DNA from: Toxotes chatareus
Lineage: Eukaryota > Chordata > Actinopteri > Toxotidae
DNA length: 64,000 nucleotides
Reading direction: 5' to 3'
Assembly (NCBI GenBank): GCA_016801885.1
Contig: CM028882.1
Location: 18,803,047-18,867,046, forward strand
Shown: piece after piece, positions 49,301 through 63,300 of the stretch
How the letters are laid out: every line of letters begins with the position of its first letter
Position numbering within the stretch: the stretch's first letter is position 1
Program-made: the position numbers and the translations under genes
Notes under the pieces: model-generated
Databases searched by the model: none
Seen by the model: the letters and a program-made list of their open reading frames with translations, nothing else
Told to the model about the DNA's origin: nothing

Positions 49301-52300
49301 TGGTCAACCAGCCGGTCCGTCTGTCTGAGATGTAGTTAACCCTTGTGGGTTTTATGTCTTCCATATGCCCTGCTGAGACCTATATGGCTGGACTTTGTAA
49401 TAAAAGAGAAGTCTGTATATTTCCAGGCCAGCACACATAAGTCTTCTTGTCTGAGCTATAATGAGTGTTAGTATAGATTTCCTGTGGCTCAAACACTAGG
49501 CTTAATTGACCTGAACAGCTCTGAGTGACTTGGCACCTCCCGCCTCAACCTTCCCCTCCTCCCTTACCCCCCCTCAAGACCTTTCTCTGGGACAAAGAGG
49601 CTTTTGTCCCCAGGCCTGCGCCACAGCGCTCTAAACCTTTGTTGACTGTTTCTGTCTGACAGAGCAAATAGCTCTGGCCTCCTTTTGTTTATTGTCATTT
49701 CTTGAAGTTTGAACAAAGTTTATACAAAGCCCCATTTTCTGACGTTGTTTGCTGCCTGCAGGGGGAAAACAGAGTGAAGAAAAGAAATGGGTTTATTGTT
49801 TGTTGAAAATTTGACTGTCTGCTGCTGTCTGACCTCTTATCTTCTCATCTCTCTCTCTCTCTCTGCTCCCCCCTCCCCTTTCCCTCATTCGCTCACAGGG
49901 ATCACATATACACGGTGGACACAGACACTGCCAACAGTGACGAGATCTTTTTCAGTAAGGTGAGTGAGACGGCTGTCTCTTTGAGGACGTGTTGTTCTCA
50001 GCGTGCTGTGATTGACAACGTAACCCTAATAACCTGGCTCTGAATGCCACTGTGTGTTTATGTGTGCAAGTGGGTGTACGTGTTTGTGCACATACGTGTG
50101 CCTGCCAGCAGCCTTACTCACCAGCTCAACGGCGTGAGCTTGGCGTGCTCGCCATGGTGACCCTGTTAAGAAGATTAACCAATCAATCAGCTAGCAAAAC
50201 GCCTGCGTCATCCACGCCCATCAGTGGGACAGTGGAAGATCCGATGGGTGTGTGGCGGAAGCTGAGAGGACAGTAGAAGAAATGAGGGAGAGAAGTAGGA
50301 GGAGGAGAAGTGGGTGGAAGAAGATAAGCAGGAAAAGACAAGGAAGAAAAGACAAAAAAGAGGGAAAGGTAAGATGAGATGAATTGCAGAAGTGTGAGAA
50401 AGACAAGTGGGATCCAGAAGGGAAGAAGATCTCATTGTACATTTTCAGATTATTCAAAAAGCGCCTCATATTTATATAGACCCTCAGCTATAATAACCCA
50501 CTCTCCATTTCATTCCAACCACTCCTCTCTGGCATCACTTGCCCTTAACGTAATGCATGCAAACAAAATTCAAACAAGGCCATTCTCATGTATACAACAA
50601 CCCGCCATCCCTCCACCTCATCCACTTCAATGTCATCGCCCGACGAGTGGGTCTTAATGAGAGCAGGCTGCAGATGAAAGGCTGGTGGGAGACGTGCAGA
50701 TTGATTGATGACTCAGGGTCTTTAATCAGTGGCCGAGCTCCAAACATGTTGTACAACAGTGGCGAGTACGCGGTGGTCTGAACCAGTGGCTCAGAGCTCA
50801 CCCCCAGGCCACACAGGGCAGGGACAGAGTGGTATGTGTGTGTTTATGTGTGTGTGTGCATGGCTGGATACCAAATATAACTCAGCACTGACTGGTAAGT
50901 GTGTGTGACAGTGAAAGAGGGTGTATACTTTTGTGTGTTTGTCGTTGACTGACGGGCACTGGGTTACACTGACCCACAGGCCAAGGCAGTGTGTGTGCAT
51001 GTGCACAAAGATGTCCAGCCAACCTGTCAGTCCGCAGAAATGAGCTCTCAGCTCTGAGGCGGGATCTGTCCTTGGACAGACTCTGTTCTGATCCAGGGTC
51101 AGTATCGTATTTCCGCCTCTCTGGGAGAGATTTAGAAGTTCAAGGAGGTAAACTGATCTCCAATCAGCACTTAGAACAAAGTTCACCTCAGAGCAGGTGC
51201 CTCATGAGGGGAATCAATGACGGAGAATCTCAGATGATGATTATTGATCACAGTATAGATTGGTTATTGAGCTCTATAGTGCCTTCTGTTTTTTGCTCCT
51301 ACCTCAAAGTTTATCTTGTTTGTTTTCTGATGCTCTCCCTCTCTCCTTTACTTCCATCTAATTTTTTTTTTTTTTTCAGAAAATGACATGGAAGTCCAGA
51401 CAGGCAGACGTGGACACTTGCAGAATGAAAGGGAAACACAAGGTAAAGAAAACAAACACACACTCACACACTCAAACACACACAAGCAGTGCATCCTCTG
51501 TGCTTACACCCTGAATTCATTTATAGAACAAATGTCACCCTACTCTTCACAAAACGCTTCTTTGGCGAATCACACATTATACATTGCAGACAAACTGTAA
51601 CAGATGTAATTTCACACAGTTTCTCTCTCTCTCACACGCATTTCCACACACACATCAACAGACAGAGGAGACTATGCAGGTGCAATAACACACTGACTGC
51701 GTTTCATATACCGTCTGCTATTGGTGGCAGTATAATTGTTACAAAAAAACTGTGTAAAATGAATATTGATTTCATTATTGTTCCAGAAAGACATTGAATG
51801 GCACATTAAAATCTGCTGTAAATATGTCCTAATGTACCGAGAGGAAATGCTAAATGTTATGATTGTGGGCTTGATGTTTGTTATGTATGCCTCTCACTTG
51901 TCTGTAGAGCCCTTCGTGCTGTACTTCAAAAGACAGAAAAGAAAGAGTCTCTTTAAAAAGCCACATGTGGCTCGCAGTGTAAAAGTGTCTATTATAAAAG
52001 ACGCAAATGTCACCATGGACCTCCTTTTTTCTTTTTCTCTTTTTTTTTGTCTTCTGGCTTGTGCTCCCTGAAGGATGAGTGTCACAATTTCATCAAAGTC
52101 CTCCTGCAGCAAAATGATGACACCTTGTTTGTTTGTGGAACAAATGCTTTCAACCCCTCCTGCCGAACTTACAAGGTAGGAATACACTCACATATACACA
52201 CTCAAGTGCACATACACACTTATGAACACCACTCTCTGGTGATCTTTTTGACCTCAGTGACAGACATTCATCATGCACACTGTGCACATACAATGTCAAA

Positions 52301-54313
52301 ACTCCTTTCCACTCTGGCTTTGTCTTTCTTCCTCTGTCACACACACACTGGGGTGTTTTTCAACCCCAACCATGTGGGAGGTTAAGGCGGTGAGCTATGG
52401 AGCGATGGACATAGATGGATGACTTTCACAACTCAGCAGGCTCTCCCCCTATGTCTTTATCTCCAGGTGTACTTTGACACGCTCAATTTAGAAGCAGAGA
52501 AACCTAACTACCTACCTTCTTACATATGCGCTCGTTCACACACACCAAAATGCGAGTGAAGGCGCAGTCCTGAAATCCGAATCAGCCCTGTAAACAGATG
52601 CCTGCCTGGCTGTATGCACTCAGGCATGTCTGGAATAGTTTCAAAAAAATCTTCAGGAAAAGCAAAACAACCTTGTGAAAATGCATTTTAATGACCTCAG
52701 GTCAAGAAACAGAGAAGGTAGACTTCAGGACTGATTTGACGCATAAAAATGGAGATGTCAAGAGAAGATAGATACGGAAGCAGATTGACAAGAAACCAGG
52801 CACACATAAAACCCACCGATTTAAAAGCATACAAGCAGACAGAAAGACAGAAAGACAAACATAAAAAGCACACAGGCTCTCTTCAAACTGCTCAAAATGT
52901 CCCAATTTTTTCCTTCCCTAGTGACACAAGTGTGATGTTTTTCTTGATCAAAAAAAGTGAGCAAAATTGTCATTATAATGACTAAATCTTTGCTCATTCA
53001 TAAGACAATAGTTATGCTTCTGTTGCAGATTGGATGACCTAGTGTTAGGCCAGTAAAACTAATAACTGAAAAAATATGGTCCTTCTAATTAGTATTGATC
53101 TAAATTAAATCAAACTATTAGGCACATATTGTGCCTGAATTGTGTTTGAAACTAATAAAAGTGCAGCAACTGTGGTTTTAACATCAATGCCATTCCACTT
53201 GAATTATATTGTAGAATAACTATGAGCTTCTAGAGGAATCACATGCGAACAAATAACAACGCAGGCAACACAGCAAGAAGAACAATCAGACAGACAGCGA
53301 GCAAAACAGCAGGGCAGACAAAGACTCAGCAGAGGTTCTGTCCTGAAGGACGTTATTGTTTGGTTTGTTAGGATGTGATGTGATGGTCACAGCACACGGA
53401 GATGTTATCTAGGTGGCCTGGGGAAAACTCTCCTGCTCTGGTTCACTAGATCTGTTTACCAGAAAAACAAGACATCTCCGCTCCGTTGCATTTGTGGTTC
53501 TGCATGCTAAGCACACAGAGTGGACGTCTTTCAATTCAACGGCTCTTCGTGCAGGGAAAGTGGAATTTATGTCGCCGCATTTATCAGGCGTGGTTAGCTT
53601 TTATAGCTACTCCGGTTATGGTTTCAAGGTTTGTTTTAGCTGTTACTACACTGATATTGCCACAAGTCTGTTAGAGTTAACAGCAAAGGAGGGAAAGTGT
53701 TGTAAAACACAGAGAAGCCCGGTAAAATGGCCATGCAAACACACAAGCATGGCTGATTTTGCAAACATAAAAATTAATCATACTGATATTCATACATAAA
53801 ATGATTTCATATGATGGAAAAGGTTAACCTAATCTCAAAATAAATGAAGAATGTTAAGAAAAAGATTTTGTAATTTTGTTACAAGTTAAACATCTCTCTG
53901 TGAAAAGATAAAACATACAATTATTTTACTCAAGCGCTAACCAATTTCTTTTTTCCTTGATTCAGTTTTTGCTCCGTCCAATTAGCAATTGCATATTTTA
54001 GTGAGTAGGTTTAATGTGCTTGTGAATTCTCTTTCCCTTAAAAAAAGCTCACTTCACTGACTACCCTGCAATTATTTTAGTTGAATAGAATAACCATTTT
54101 AATTTGGCAATAACTGAATCAATATGCCACAATTAAGAGTAAGATTGTGAAAGTACTTAAAATGTTGTAAAAAGTACCACTAATCACTTGCACACAAACA
54201 TGCACATACAAACATCTGGGCACGTGTAGGGAACAGAAGTGTGAATGCACCCATATAAACACTGACAACTGTGCAAACACACAAACATACAACACAAACA
54301 TTTCACAAAATCA

Positions 54314-54351
<38 letters not shown>

Positions 54352-57300
54352 TACTGCTGGCTGGATAGCAGACTCTCTGGGCAGATACCAGGCCTTTGAT
54401 GGCATACAAGGCTCATCCACTCTGTTTGGTCAAAAGTGTGTGTGTTTGTGGTTAAATCCACCTTGGCCACAGTTTGCCTCTCCATCTCCCCAGTGTGACA
54501 GCACTGAAAAGAGCTTCTGTTTCGGGGCCAGCCTCATCCCACATTAATCAACAACGCTGCGAGGGCGAGTGGGAGGGATGGAGGGGGAGCAGAGGTGGAG
54601 GGAGACAGAGGAGGGAGACAGAGGGAGCAGGGAGGGCACCCACCCAAACCAACAACGCCCCATGTTGTTTTTTTCTTCCAACACCTTCCCTGCCTGGCTA
54701 CCTCTTTATTTCTACCTCTTTCCTTCCCCCAATCCGACCAATTTTCTCTCTTCATTAGCCTATTCTCATTATCCCTCCTTCACCTTGTGTTGCTATTGTC
54801 AACACATGGTTACACACACACTGATACACACATGAATGCATACAGAAAAAAAAAACACAGACAGGCACCTTGGCAGCCATGTCACAGTCCTCTCCCTCAG
54901 CACTACACAGCACCCAACTCCCTCTCTTCTCTTTATCCTCCCTCTCTCCTGGCCTCCTCCCTCTCTCCTCCTCTCCTGCCAGCCTTAATTCCTCTCCCCC
55001 TCCCTTGCTCCCACCACTCTGCCATCTTTCCCTCTGTTGCTTTCTCCCTCTGTCACTCCCTTGCTGTGCTGTAATAATAAACGCCCCATCCAGCTGGGCT
55101 GATATATGACTGGAGTCAGTTTCATCGCCTGTTGCCGGGCGAAGTGGGGGGAATCGGTGGGGAGTCTTGGAGGCAGTGGGTCCCAGGTGATGCGTCCTCG
55201 ACTTGATACTGGTGGACTGAGGTGTACTGGGAAATTTCATCGATGCCAAGTCTTTGCATTTCAGATATGATTAATGCACACACAGGGATTTATCGTAATC
55301 AAAAAGGTGAAAATACATTCACATGTCTCCTTATACTGCTGCTTTTCGAGTAGCTGGTAGTTTGACATAAAGAACACAATAGCCTACAATTTAAAAGGCA
55401 ATTAATCAATGCATGTACATTGTAAGACTACATAATAAAATTGTTGTCATATTTGTGTAATGTTTGTTCACAATTTTCTCTTGGAGAGATCAATCATTTT
55501 TGAAGTTGACGGTTCAGATAAATGAGACCCTTCCTCCTTCCTTTCAACAGCTGCAAAGACTCCAGTTTCCTGCTCTGGTATAAAATGTGGTCAGGGAAAG
55601 AGTTCATCCTCCCAGGGCTCAGAAACAGGTTGCAGAGAAATGGGCCATGACTATTAATCTCCCAGGGAGATATGTCCTTGTTTGGTTTACACAACTGCTT
55701 CTGGCCCAGGTGTGAACTTGTGCACTTGACCTTTTACCGATGGAGGAGGTTGTGCAGGTAGAAATATGAACTGCATACCAAGAAATGTGTGTGGGGACTC
55801 AACTCAGTTGGAAACTGCTCAACATCCAGCTCAATATGCCACAATTGGTAAAGAAAAGGTTCATGCATTTTTTTTCTTTTTCTTTTTCTCCTTTGTGACC
55901 TTTATGATCTGTTAGTGGTTACTTTCCCTGATAGATTATGAAGATCATGACAAAGATTATTTTGGAACCAAAGTCAATTTGCACAAGGATATGCCTCTTT
56001 ACCATGCTTTTTCTTTAAGACAAACAGTTCCATAATATTTCAAGGAAGCTGTTTCAAGCAAACAGTAAGAAGCAGGACGCTGGCTCAGTTTACCCAAAGT
56101 TTGTCCTCAGTAAGATTTCAGAAATCCCTCAGCAAGGATAAATAAAGCCTATAAAAAGGATCCTCATAAAAACAACAGAGACACAGAAGTAGAACGTGTC
56201 CCTCACCCTGTGTACTGAAGCTGATGCTCAACCAATTATAACACTCCTGATGGGCATGTTTTGAATCTACATTGTGTTTGTCTAATTAATTTGCATATAG
56301 CCTATGGAAAACACCAATGAGCTGTTGTAGTAATTAATTCATCTAGATACACTGCACCCCGAGCCAAGGTTACTGTACGTTCATCTCCTAAACTACAATA
56401 GATCTCCACTGAACAGTGTGTTGTTAAGGCAGCGCTGACGAACTGTGACAGCACTACTGTTCCCTTCCCATTACTTTGAATTGTGTTTCTACAAAGCTGA
56501 AGCACTTCTTTCTTTTTTCAGCTAGTGGGGGGTGACAGCATAATATGGTTTGCCTGGTAAACAAGGTAAACAAATCCATCTGGCTGTTTAAACATCAAAT
56601 TTCTTTATGGTGATGTTTAAATATGTTGTGGTTCAATGTGGCAGCTTTATGGATTGCTATTGCCCCTTTCTAAAATACTGAATATTGCTTCAGACAAGGC
56701 TAACAGCATGCAAGTGAGGACTCGGCTGTTGTTTCTCCGCACATGCCAATTTGACAGGAGACTGGAGCTGTACGTATATCTGTGGCCGGGCTGGGAGTGT
56801 CTTCCTCTGTTCAAACGGCAGGAATAGATCAGTGACAGTCAGTCAAGCCCAGCAGACAGAGGTCATTGACTTGGTGAAATCAGCTGAGGAGATGGAGGGG
56901 TGGGGGTAGCTGCTGTGGCGTGAGAGATATGTGAGTGTGTGTTTGTGATGTGTCAGAGAAGGAGAGAGTGTTTGTGTTAGGTGGCTGACACAGAAGCTGC
57001 TGACGTTTCAAGCTTAACCGAGTTGCCGAGTCGGTTTGTACAAACAGACACTGTGATTCAGTGGACGCACCTGACCTTCAGCTACTCATGTCCCTTATGA
57101 TTAACTCAGCCTGATCTATAATTACAGTCTCCCCTGTCTAATAACAATATATATATCTTCAAACCAGCTTGCCACCATATATTATCCTCCTATAATTTTT
57201 GAAGAAACAGAAGGAATGAGAAATCGAGAAATGTGCTGCTACTGGTGGTTCTGTGTTTGTTGTAAAAGGTCACTTGTAATTTTCTCTGCCAAATCAGCCT

Positions 57301-60300
57301 CGACAATTTCTCTGGCAGGCTTTTCCAGCATTGCGCCGGAGTGTGTGTGACCTTTTTAGTGGGCAGATGATAACCGTTTCCGCCGAGACAGGAATAGAAA
57401 ACAAAATGACCTGTTTAGAGACCAGAAAGGGCGGCGTAAGCAGTTTGCTGCCTTGGCAAGCTATGCTCCTCTTTGTCAAGAGAAAAGGGAGAACGTGAGG
57501 AAGCAAGGAAGTAGAGCGATAGAAACAGAGATAGAGAAGAAAAATGACTATTTATCATGAACTCCGCTGGCAAACAGTACGTTCAGTAATCTTCCCTGGA
57601 TTCATACCCTGGCCAGTGCATTAGGGCTTTTCCTTCTCTCTTGTGTTTGTCTCTATCTCTGGTCATTAGCCAGGGTAAGAAGACGTCCTATGGTGTGCTG
57701 GAGAAGACAAGCCTACCCATGGAGGGATGATAGTGACCTTTCACCCACATCTGATCCTCCATCATGCACAGCCAGTATTATTACAACCAAACTTGGCGCA
57801 AAACAAGAAAAACTAAATTCCAATTCACATAGAACAAGACCAGTAGTGCTTTTTAAACAATGGACAAGGCCTTAAATAGTTCATGGAAATGTGACTGCTG
57901 AGTGACTGAATGGCAAAATTAGCTCTAAGTTTGGATGAAATACACTCCCAGTGCTAAGAAAAGACAACTTTTACATTGTCTAGGTGAAGAATTAAAAGTA
58001 TGATTTCTCCTGAAATATAGTAAATCAGTGAACAAGTCTTGCCCAAGGAAAAGCTCCCAGCACAGGACAAAATGGAGGCTGCAAAATATAAAATAATGAC
58101 TACTGTATGATCTACTATTTAAAAACTACTGTGCTTTAGTAAAAATTTCTCACTGTTCCCTGCTCAGGGACATGCGCTCACCCATTTTTTCCTCTGCCCA
58201 TTTATTTCCTCTTCACAGAAAAAGTGCAGACTTCAGAAATCAGGGCAGGGGAAAGCACCACAGTAAATGGGTTAAAGATCTGTCCTGAGGGCTGTTAAAA
58301 CTCTTCTTTAACACTAGTACAGTTGAAGGATAAAGGATAGCAGGGGGAAAGAAAACCACATCCACCCATACTGTGAAACATGTTGCTGTGGAAAATGTCT
58401 GTTTTTTTAATCTCTCTCCATGACAGTTTCCCAGATACTCCCAGATGGTCTGCTTTGACAGCTCTCAGTAGGACACCAGAGTGCCATCCACGGGAAATTA
58501 GCTTAGGTCACAGTTAGATGGACACACTCCTGGGCTGGGTACTACAACTTGTTGGGACTATTTTATTTTGACTCACAACATATTTTTCTGCTTTAACAGA
58601 GTCCTTTCTTTCTTTTTTTTTTTTTTTTTTTAGCTCAGCCTTCAGATTGTCATTGTTTTGACATTTGAGCACATTTCTCCTATTCCTCCCCTAAATCTTT
58701 TCCTCCAACTGAGAACAAACATTTCCTGTCTAAGTTGTGATTCAAGTGCATTGTTTGTTTGACAACACTACATTGTCTTGACCTTCTGTTGACCTTTCAC
58801 TTCATCTCTGACCCTAGATGGACACCTTGGAGGCTCTGGGAGAGGAGATCAGTGGGATGGCACGCTGTCCATATGATGCCAAGCATGCCAATGTTGCCCT
58901 CTTTGCTGGTAAGAATAAAACATACCGGTGTATGTCGAACTGACAGTTATCTTTATTACATTTATCATGGATGTTATTTTCAGCTTCATTCCCTGTGCTG
59001 TGGCTTAGTGAAAATCTCAGGTGAAAATACATTAAGTATGTGTGATACTACTTGTACCCTTTGACTGCCATGAGGCAAAAACATTAATCCTAATTTTCTC
59101 CTATGTGAACTTATTAAACATTGGAACAGTTTGAGCTAGATGGGAGAGCTGAGTCTGTTTGAGTGAGGGGATTAGTTGCGGTTGTATTTAATATTGTTCT
59201 TAATACCTTGCGGTTTATTCTAATGGCAGTACTCTGACAACATGTCAAGAACAAAAGCCAATCTGTGTTACGTGCAATAGAGCAAATCATTGAACTTGGG
59301 GCCACATTTGCTCTGTGTCAGGAATTTGCTGCCTATTAGAGCACTTTGGAAACACATCAGTAGTAATGTGGTAACAGAAAAAAAAATCCAGAATCATCTG
59401 TCTCTCTCTCTCTCTTAATGTAGTTTTCTGTCATACTCTTGGTCTCTCATTCACTTTCTTTCAAAATGCATAAGATTAAAAATAAGTCACAAACCGATGG
59501 GACCAGAGTGAGTCAGCTTTCCGTTGGCGGGGTGCGATTCTTCTCATGCAATGGACCCGCAAGCTGCTAAAGACATCCAGTCCCCATTCATATTTGCTGT
59601 GAACCGATTTATGGCAGTATCGATGAGCTGTCCCTGCCTGTTTAAAGCTGAGAAGGAAGAGTAAATGCACAGCTTGGCCAGTTAATGTGTAGCAGAGCTG
59701 CTTGGAACGAGCTGGAAGCACTGAGTAATCAAGAGGGTTCCTCTGACTGCTATCCTTTCAATTATGTAGTTTGAGTTTCCACTGTGGTCAAAGCCAAGGC
59801 AGGCTGAGGTCATGCCGGTGGTGGATTGTGTTCATGAAGCATGTGTGCGTACGAACGTGCATGTAAGTGTGTGACTGTGGGTTTCCGTGGTGCTCAACGA
59901 GAGAGTGTGAGAGCAGGGCCTCAGTGTTTGTTTGTGCTTTTGAAGAGTGTTTGTGAGAGTGAACAATTACAAATGTGCAACATGTTTAAGTGTGTGTACA
60001 GCCTGTTTGTTGTCCATCACAGAGTCTCTTCGGTTTGTGTGATTCATTCATTTTCCAGGTCTGCGCCATCAAAAACATGTTTGTGTATCTGGCCACAGAG
60101 TGCTGGAATTTCTTAGTGGCTTTATGTGTTTCTCTCTTCACTAAACTTCACTCTCTTCACCTTTTTCTCCTCCTTTGTGGCTCTCTCATCATTCTTCTCC
60201 CTTCTCTATCTCCATCTTTCCTCCTTATTGCTCTTTCCGTCTCTGTGTTCCCTCTCCAGATGGCAAGCTGTACTCCGCCACCGTAACAGACTTTCTAGCG

Positions 60301-63300
60301 ATCGATGCGGTCATCTATCGTAGCCTAGGAGACAGCCCGACTCTGCGCACTGTCAAACACGACTCCAAATGGCTGAAAGGTGAGTATGGGACACACAAAC
60401 AAAGTTCTTGTAGTTGGAAAGCGCCAAGCTGACTGACAAGTTAGAAAACAAACGAGGGATTGGGCAGACATGCTTGACCATATGTTTGTGTTTTTCTTAA
60501 TCTAGGCTTTATGTGTATGCTTGTCCTTGCACCTCTGTGTATGAATCTAGGAATGAAGAGTAGGAGCACTTATGCTAATGCTACACGCTCTGTTTGACGC
60601 AGTCATTTTGCCAACCTGCCCTGGTAGACTTGATGTAGCCAGGAAATTGCTCTGCCCTGGGGAGAAACAAGCACAAGTCCACCCTGTCAAAACTCAATAG
60701 AGAGATCCTTCTCTCCTTGCATGCAAATTGTTTCGCTGATATGATGGATGATAGAATGAGGCACTCAAAGCTCACAGTCGGTGCTTTTCTGCATAATATG
60801 ACAGATATTGTGGCTGTTTACTGTGAAGTATGGTGTCAGAACTGTTTTGTCATGGTAAAATGTCACTTTGACTCATATTTTATTTTATTTTTTTCCTCCT
60901 GCAGAGCCTTACTTTGTCCAAGCAGTCGATTATGGGGACTTCATCTATTTCTTCTTTCGGGAAATTGCAATGGAGTACAACACAATGGGAAAGGTAAGCA
61001 CAGGCCCTACTCTTCTGCTATTGTTTGAACTCTAATCAGAGGTGACTTCCTATTTACTGAGAGAATTGGGAAGTGCCCGAGGAAACTAACAGGATATGGG
61101 TGTATCACATAACTGGAAGAAGGCTTTCAGGAGATCTAAAGTGGCCAAAACATTTTTCAGCAACAGATAAACACTGGGCAGGATGCAGGACCTAAAATAG
61201 ATTTAAAAAGAAAAATCTGTGGATGTCTGGAGATCCCATTTTGAAGTCTAAATATATCGCTTGAATTGCACGTCCACATCCGTCCGGCTATGTTCCCGCT
61301 TGACCTGTTGTCTCAAAGGTTCCCAAGAGGAATTCCACCCAAATGCCTCTCAGAAATGAGACACAGTGGAAGAGGGAATTGTGAAGAAGAAACAGACTTT
61401 TCTCAGATTTTCACACCAGAGGGACATTAACAGGCAATTTTTCTATTAATCTCTTCAATTCAGTTTTGAATCCTGCCCTGAGAAGATTTAATTGGATACC
61501 AGGAAGAAGGAAATTCTTTATGGAAATGAATTGCTCAATATGTATTTTTCAGTATAAATGAAAGGAGACATTAAAGACAGAGTTAGAAAGAGCAGGAACA
61601 AGATGAGAACCGAGCGGAGGTAACAAGAAACATAGAAATAATGGATTCGCTGCCAGAAGTGACAGGCATGTGTTATACAGAGCTTGAATACAGATCAGGC
61701 CTCTCAATCTGCTGGGTGTTATGAAAGCAATGTCAGTATAATTATGCATGTGGTGTTAGAACTGATGGTGCAGAGAGTAAGTTAACATTTAGTGAATGTT
61801 ATCTCTTCATTATTGTACAGTAGAATGGCCTTTCAATGTAAATAGTCATCTGTGCTCTATGGCAAATCTACTGTGGCAGGTTTGTGTTAGCTTTAGTTTT
61901 GATGTTGGGTTGTTACATGTGTTACACTGTTATCTGGAAAATGCAAAAGGATAAATGTTGGATTACACAAAGGCATTAACAAGCCTCAAGTATGGTATTT
62001 GTTCATTGTAAATCATTTATATTATTTACTGTAAGTGTGCATCTTTTCACCATTTGTGTCTGTGCCCAAGCAACACACAGATAAACCAGTCTGACACTAT
62101 CTGCACAGTGGAAATGTGTCACACTGAACCGTAATATGTAAAGCTGACATAATTCCACATTCAGCTTGATAGTCTCACCTGTTCTGTGTAATACCGTTAA
62201 TCTCAGTGCTCTGTAATCCCACAGTAAACAGGCCCGTGCAGGTTTTTGTGTGTGTGTGTGCGAGAGGGAGTCTTTGTGCGTTTTTCTTAGTTGGAATTGT
62301 GTGATTTCTGCATGCATATTTTTGTGTGTGTGAATGGAAAGATGGAGGGTTGTGGTGTATGCATGGGTGAGGGTGTGTGTGTGTGTGTGGTTGTCTGTGG
62401 GCGTGTGTGTAGGGATCTGGTTTAAATGCATGTTCGCTCCCATTCACACTGTTTACTCTAGGTTGCAATTTCAGGTCAGGGTTAGATTTATTGCTGTTAA
62501 GTATAGTGTGACAACAACTAATTACAATACTGGCTACATGATCTTACGGCACAGTTGTAATTACAGCGTCGGCTCCTTTTTGAAGCTGTATGCTCTAAAT
62601 TTTCGGTTGCCAGGTGCTGACTCTTTAACAGCGTATCAAACACACCAATTTACTCTTCTGTGTCTTTAATTTTGTATAAAGTGATGACACATTGGATTAA
62701 GACACTGTGGTGTCTCCCAAAGGTTTTTGTCATTCAAAGAGCCAAACAGGGCCTTTAGTGAGAACTACAGGGAATCAAATTCAGAAGTTATCCTTTGAGG
62801 TTCGAAGTTTATTCTTGACTTTGGAGACAGCAGTTGAGAAAAGAGTCTCCCCACCAGATCCATTTAGTGGCTGCTGCATTTAGTGGCTGCTTTCAATCAT
62901 AACACATATTCCACTTACCATGGAAATATTGACTCTCAAGTTTCCATTCTTTTTGACAAGAAAGAGGAATGCATTGGATAAAAAAGACAATATCTCTGGT
63001 TTTGTCTGCATCAATTTTGATGTTTTTTTATTTAACTCTCCATCTTGAGTTTGACTAAATGCTAAAATTGGTGGCGCTCTCCTTTCATGGACTACTAAAT
63101 ATTTAGTGCAACAGACTGAGACTGCAGATGTGATATGTGACATTTAAGTGACTGTTGATGTAAAACACAGAGCTATTCAAATGTAACCTTTCCACTGTGT
63201 GTCTCTTGGTCAGGTGGTGTTTCCTCGAGTGGCCAGGGTTTGTAAGAATGACCGAGGTGGCTCACCTCGTGTCTTGGAGAAGCAGTGGACCTCCTTCCTC

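Larger units (their letters stand above)
38973..49898 (+). other. sema6a intron 2 (10.9 kb)
   Basis: Large phase 2 intron without a supported gene. It contains GA and GT tracts (40363-40440), GT tracts (about 40540-40760), a pure (GT)17 at 43334-43367, a probable dispersed-repeat fragment near 45720-45780, the 173-bp tandem duplication at 46133-46478, a perfect hairpin at 46771-46796, a repeat tail at 47025-47083, and possible regulatory blocks near 43770-43960, 47700-47950 and 48820-49170. The two longest open frames (45148-45705, + strand; 41212-41682, - strand) look like no known protein and are treated as chance. Confidence 0.85.
52176..58817 (+). other. sema6a intron 5 (6.6 kb)
   Basis: Phase 0 intron without a supported gene. 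It holds a pure (CA) run at 54315-54349, a purine-rich block (about 54563-54640) followed by a long CT-rich block (about 54890-55060), a 19-T run at 58613-58631, and two complex blocks that could be regulatory (about 55065-55255 and 57290-57480). The rest is unremarkable AT-leaning sequence. Confidence 0.88.

Noticed and set aside
54595..55249. Frames of about 160 residues on both strands
   Set aside because: Explained by the purine-rich and CT-rich blocks in intron 5; Ser/Pro/Leu or Arg/Glu/Gly-rich translations without a domain.
62003..62443. 146-residue open frame on the - strand
   Set aside because: Thr/His-rich translation of a GT-rich stretch in intron 8.
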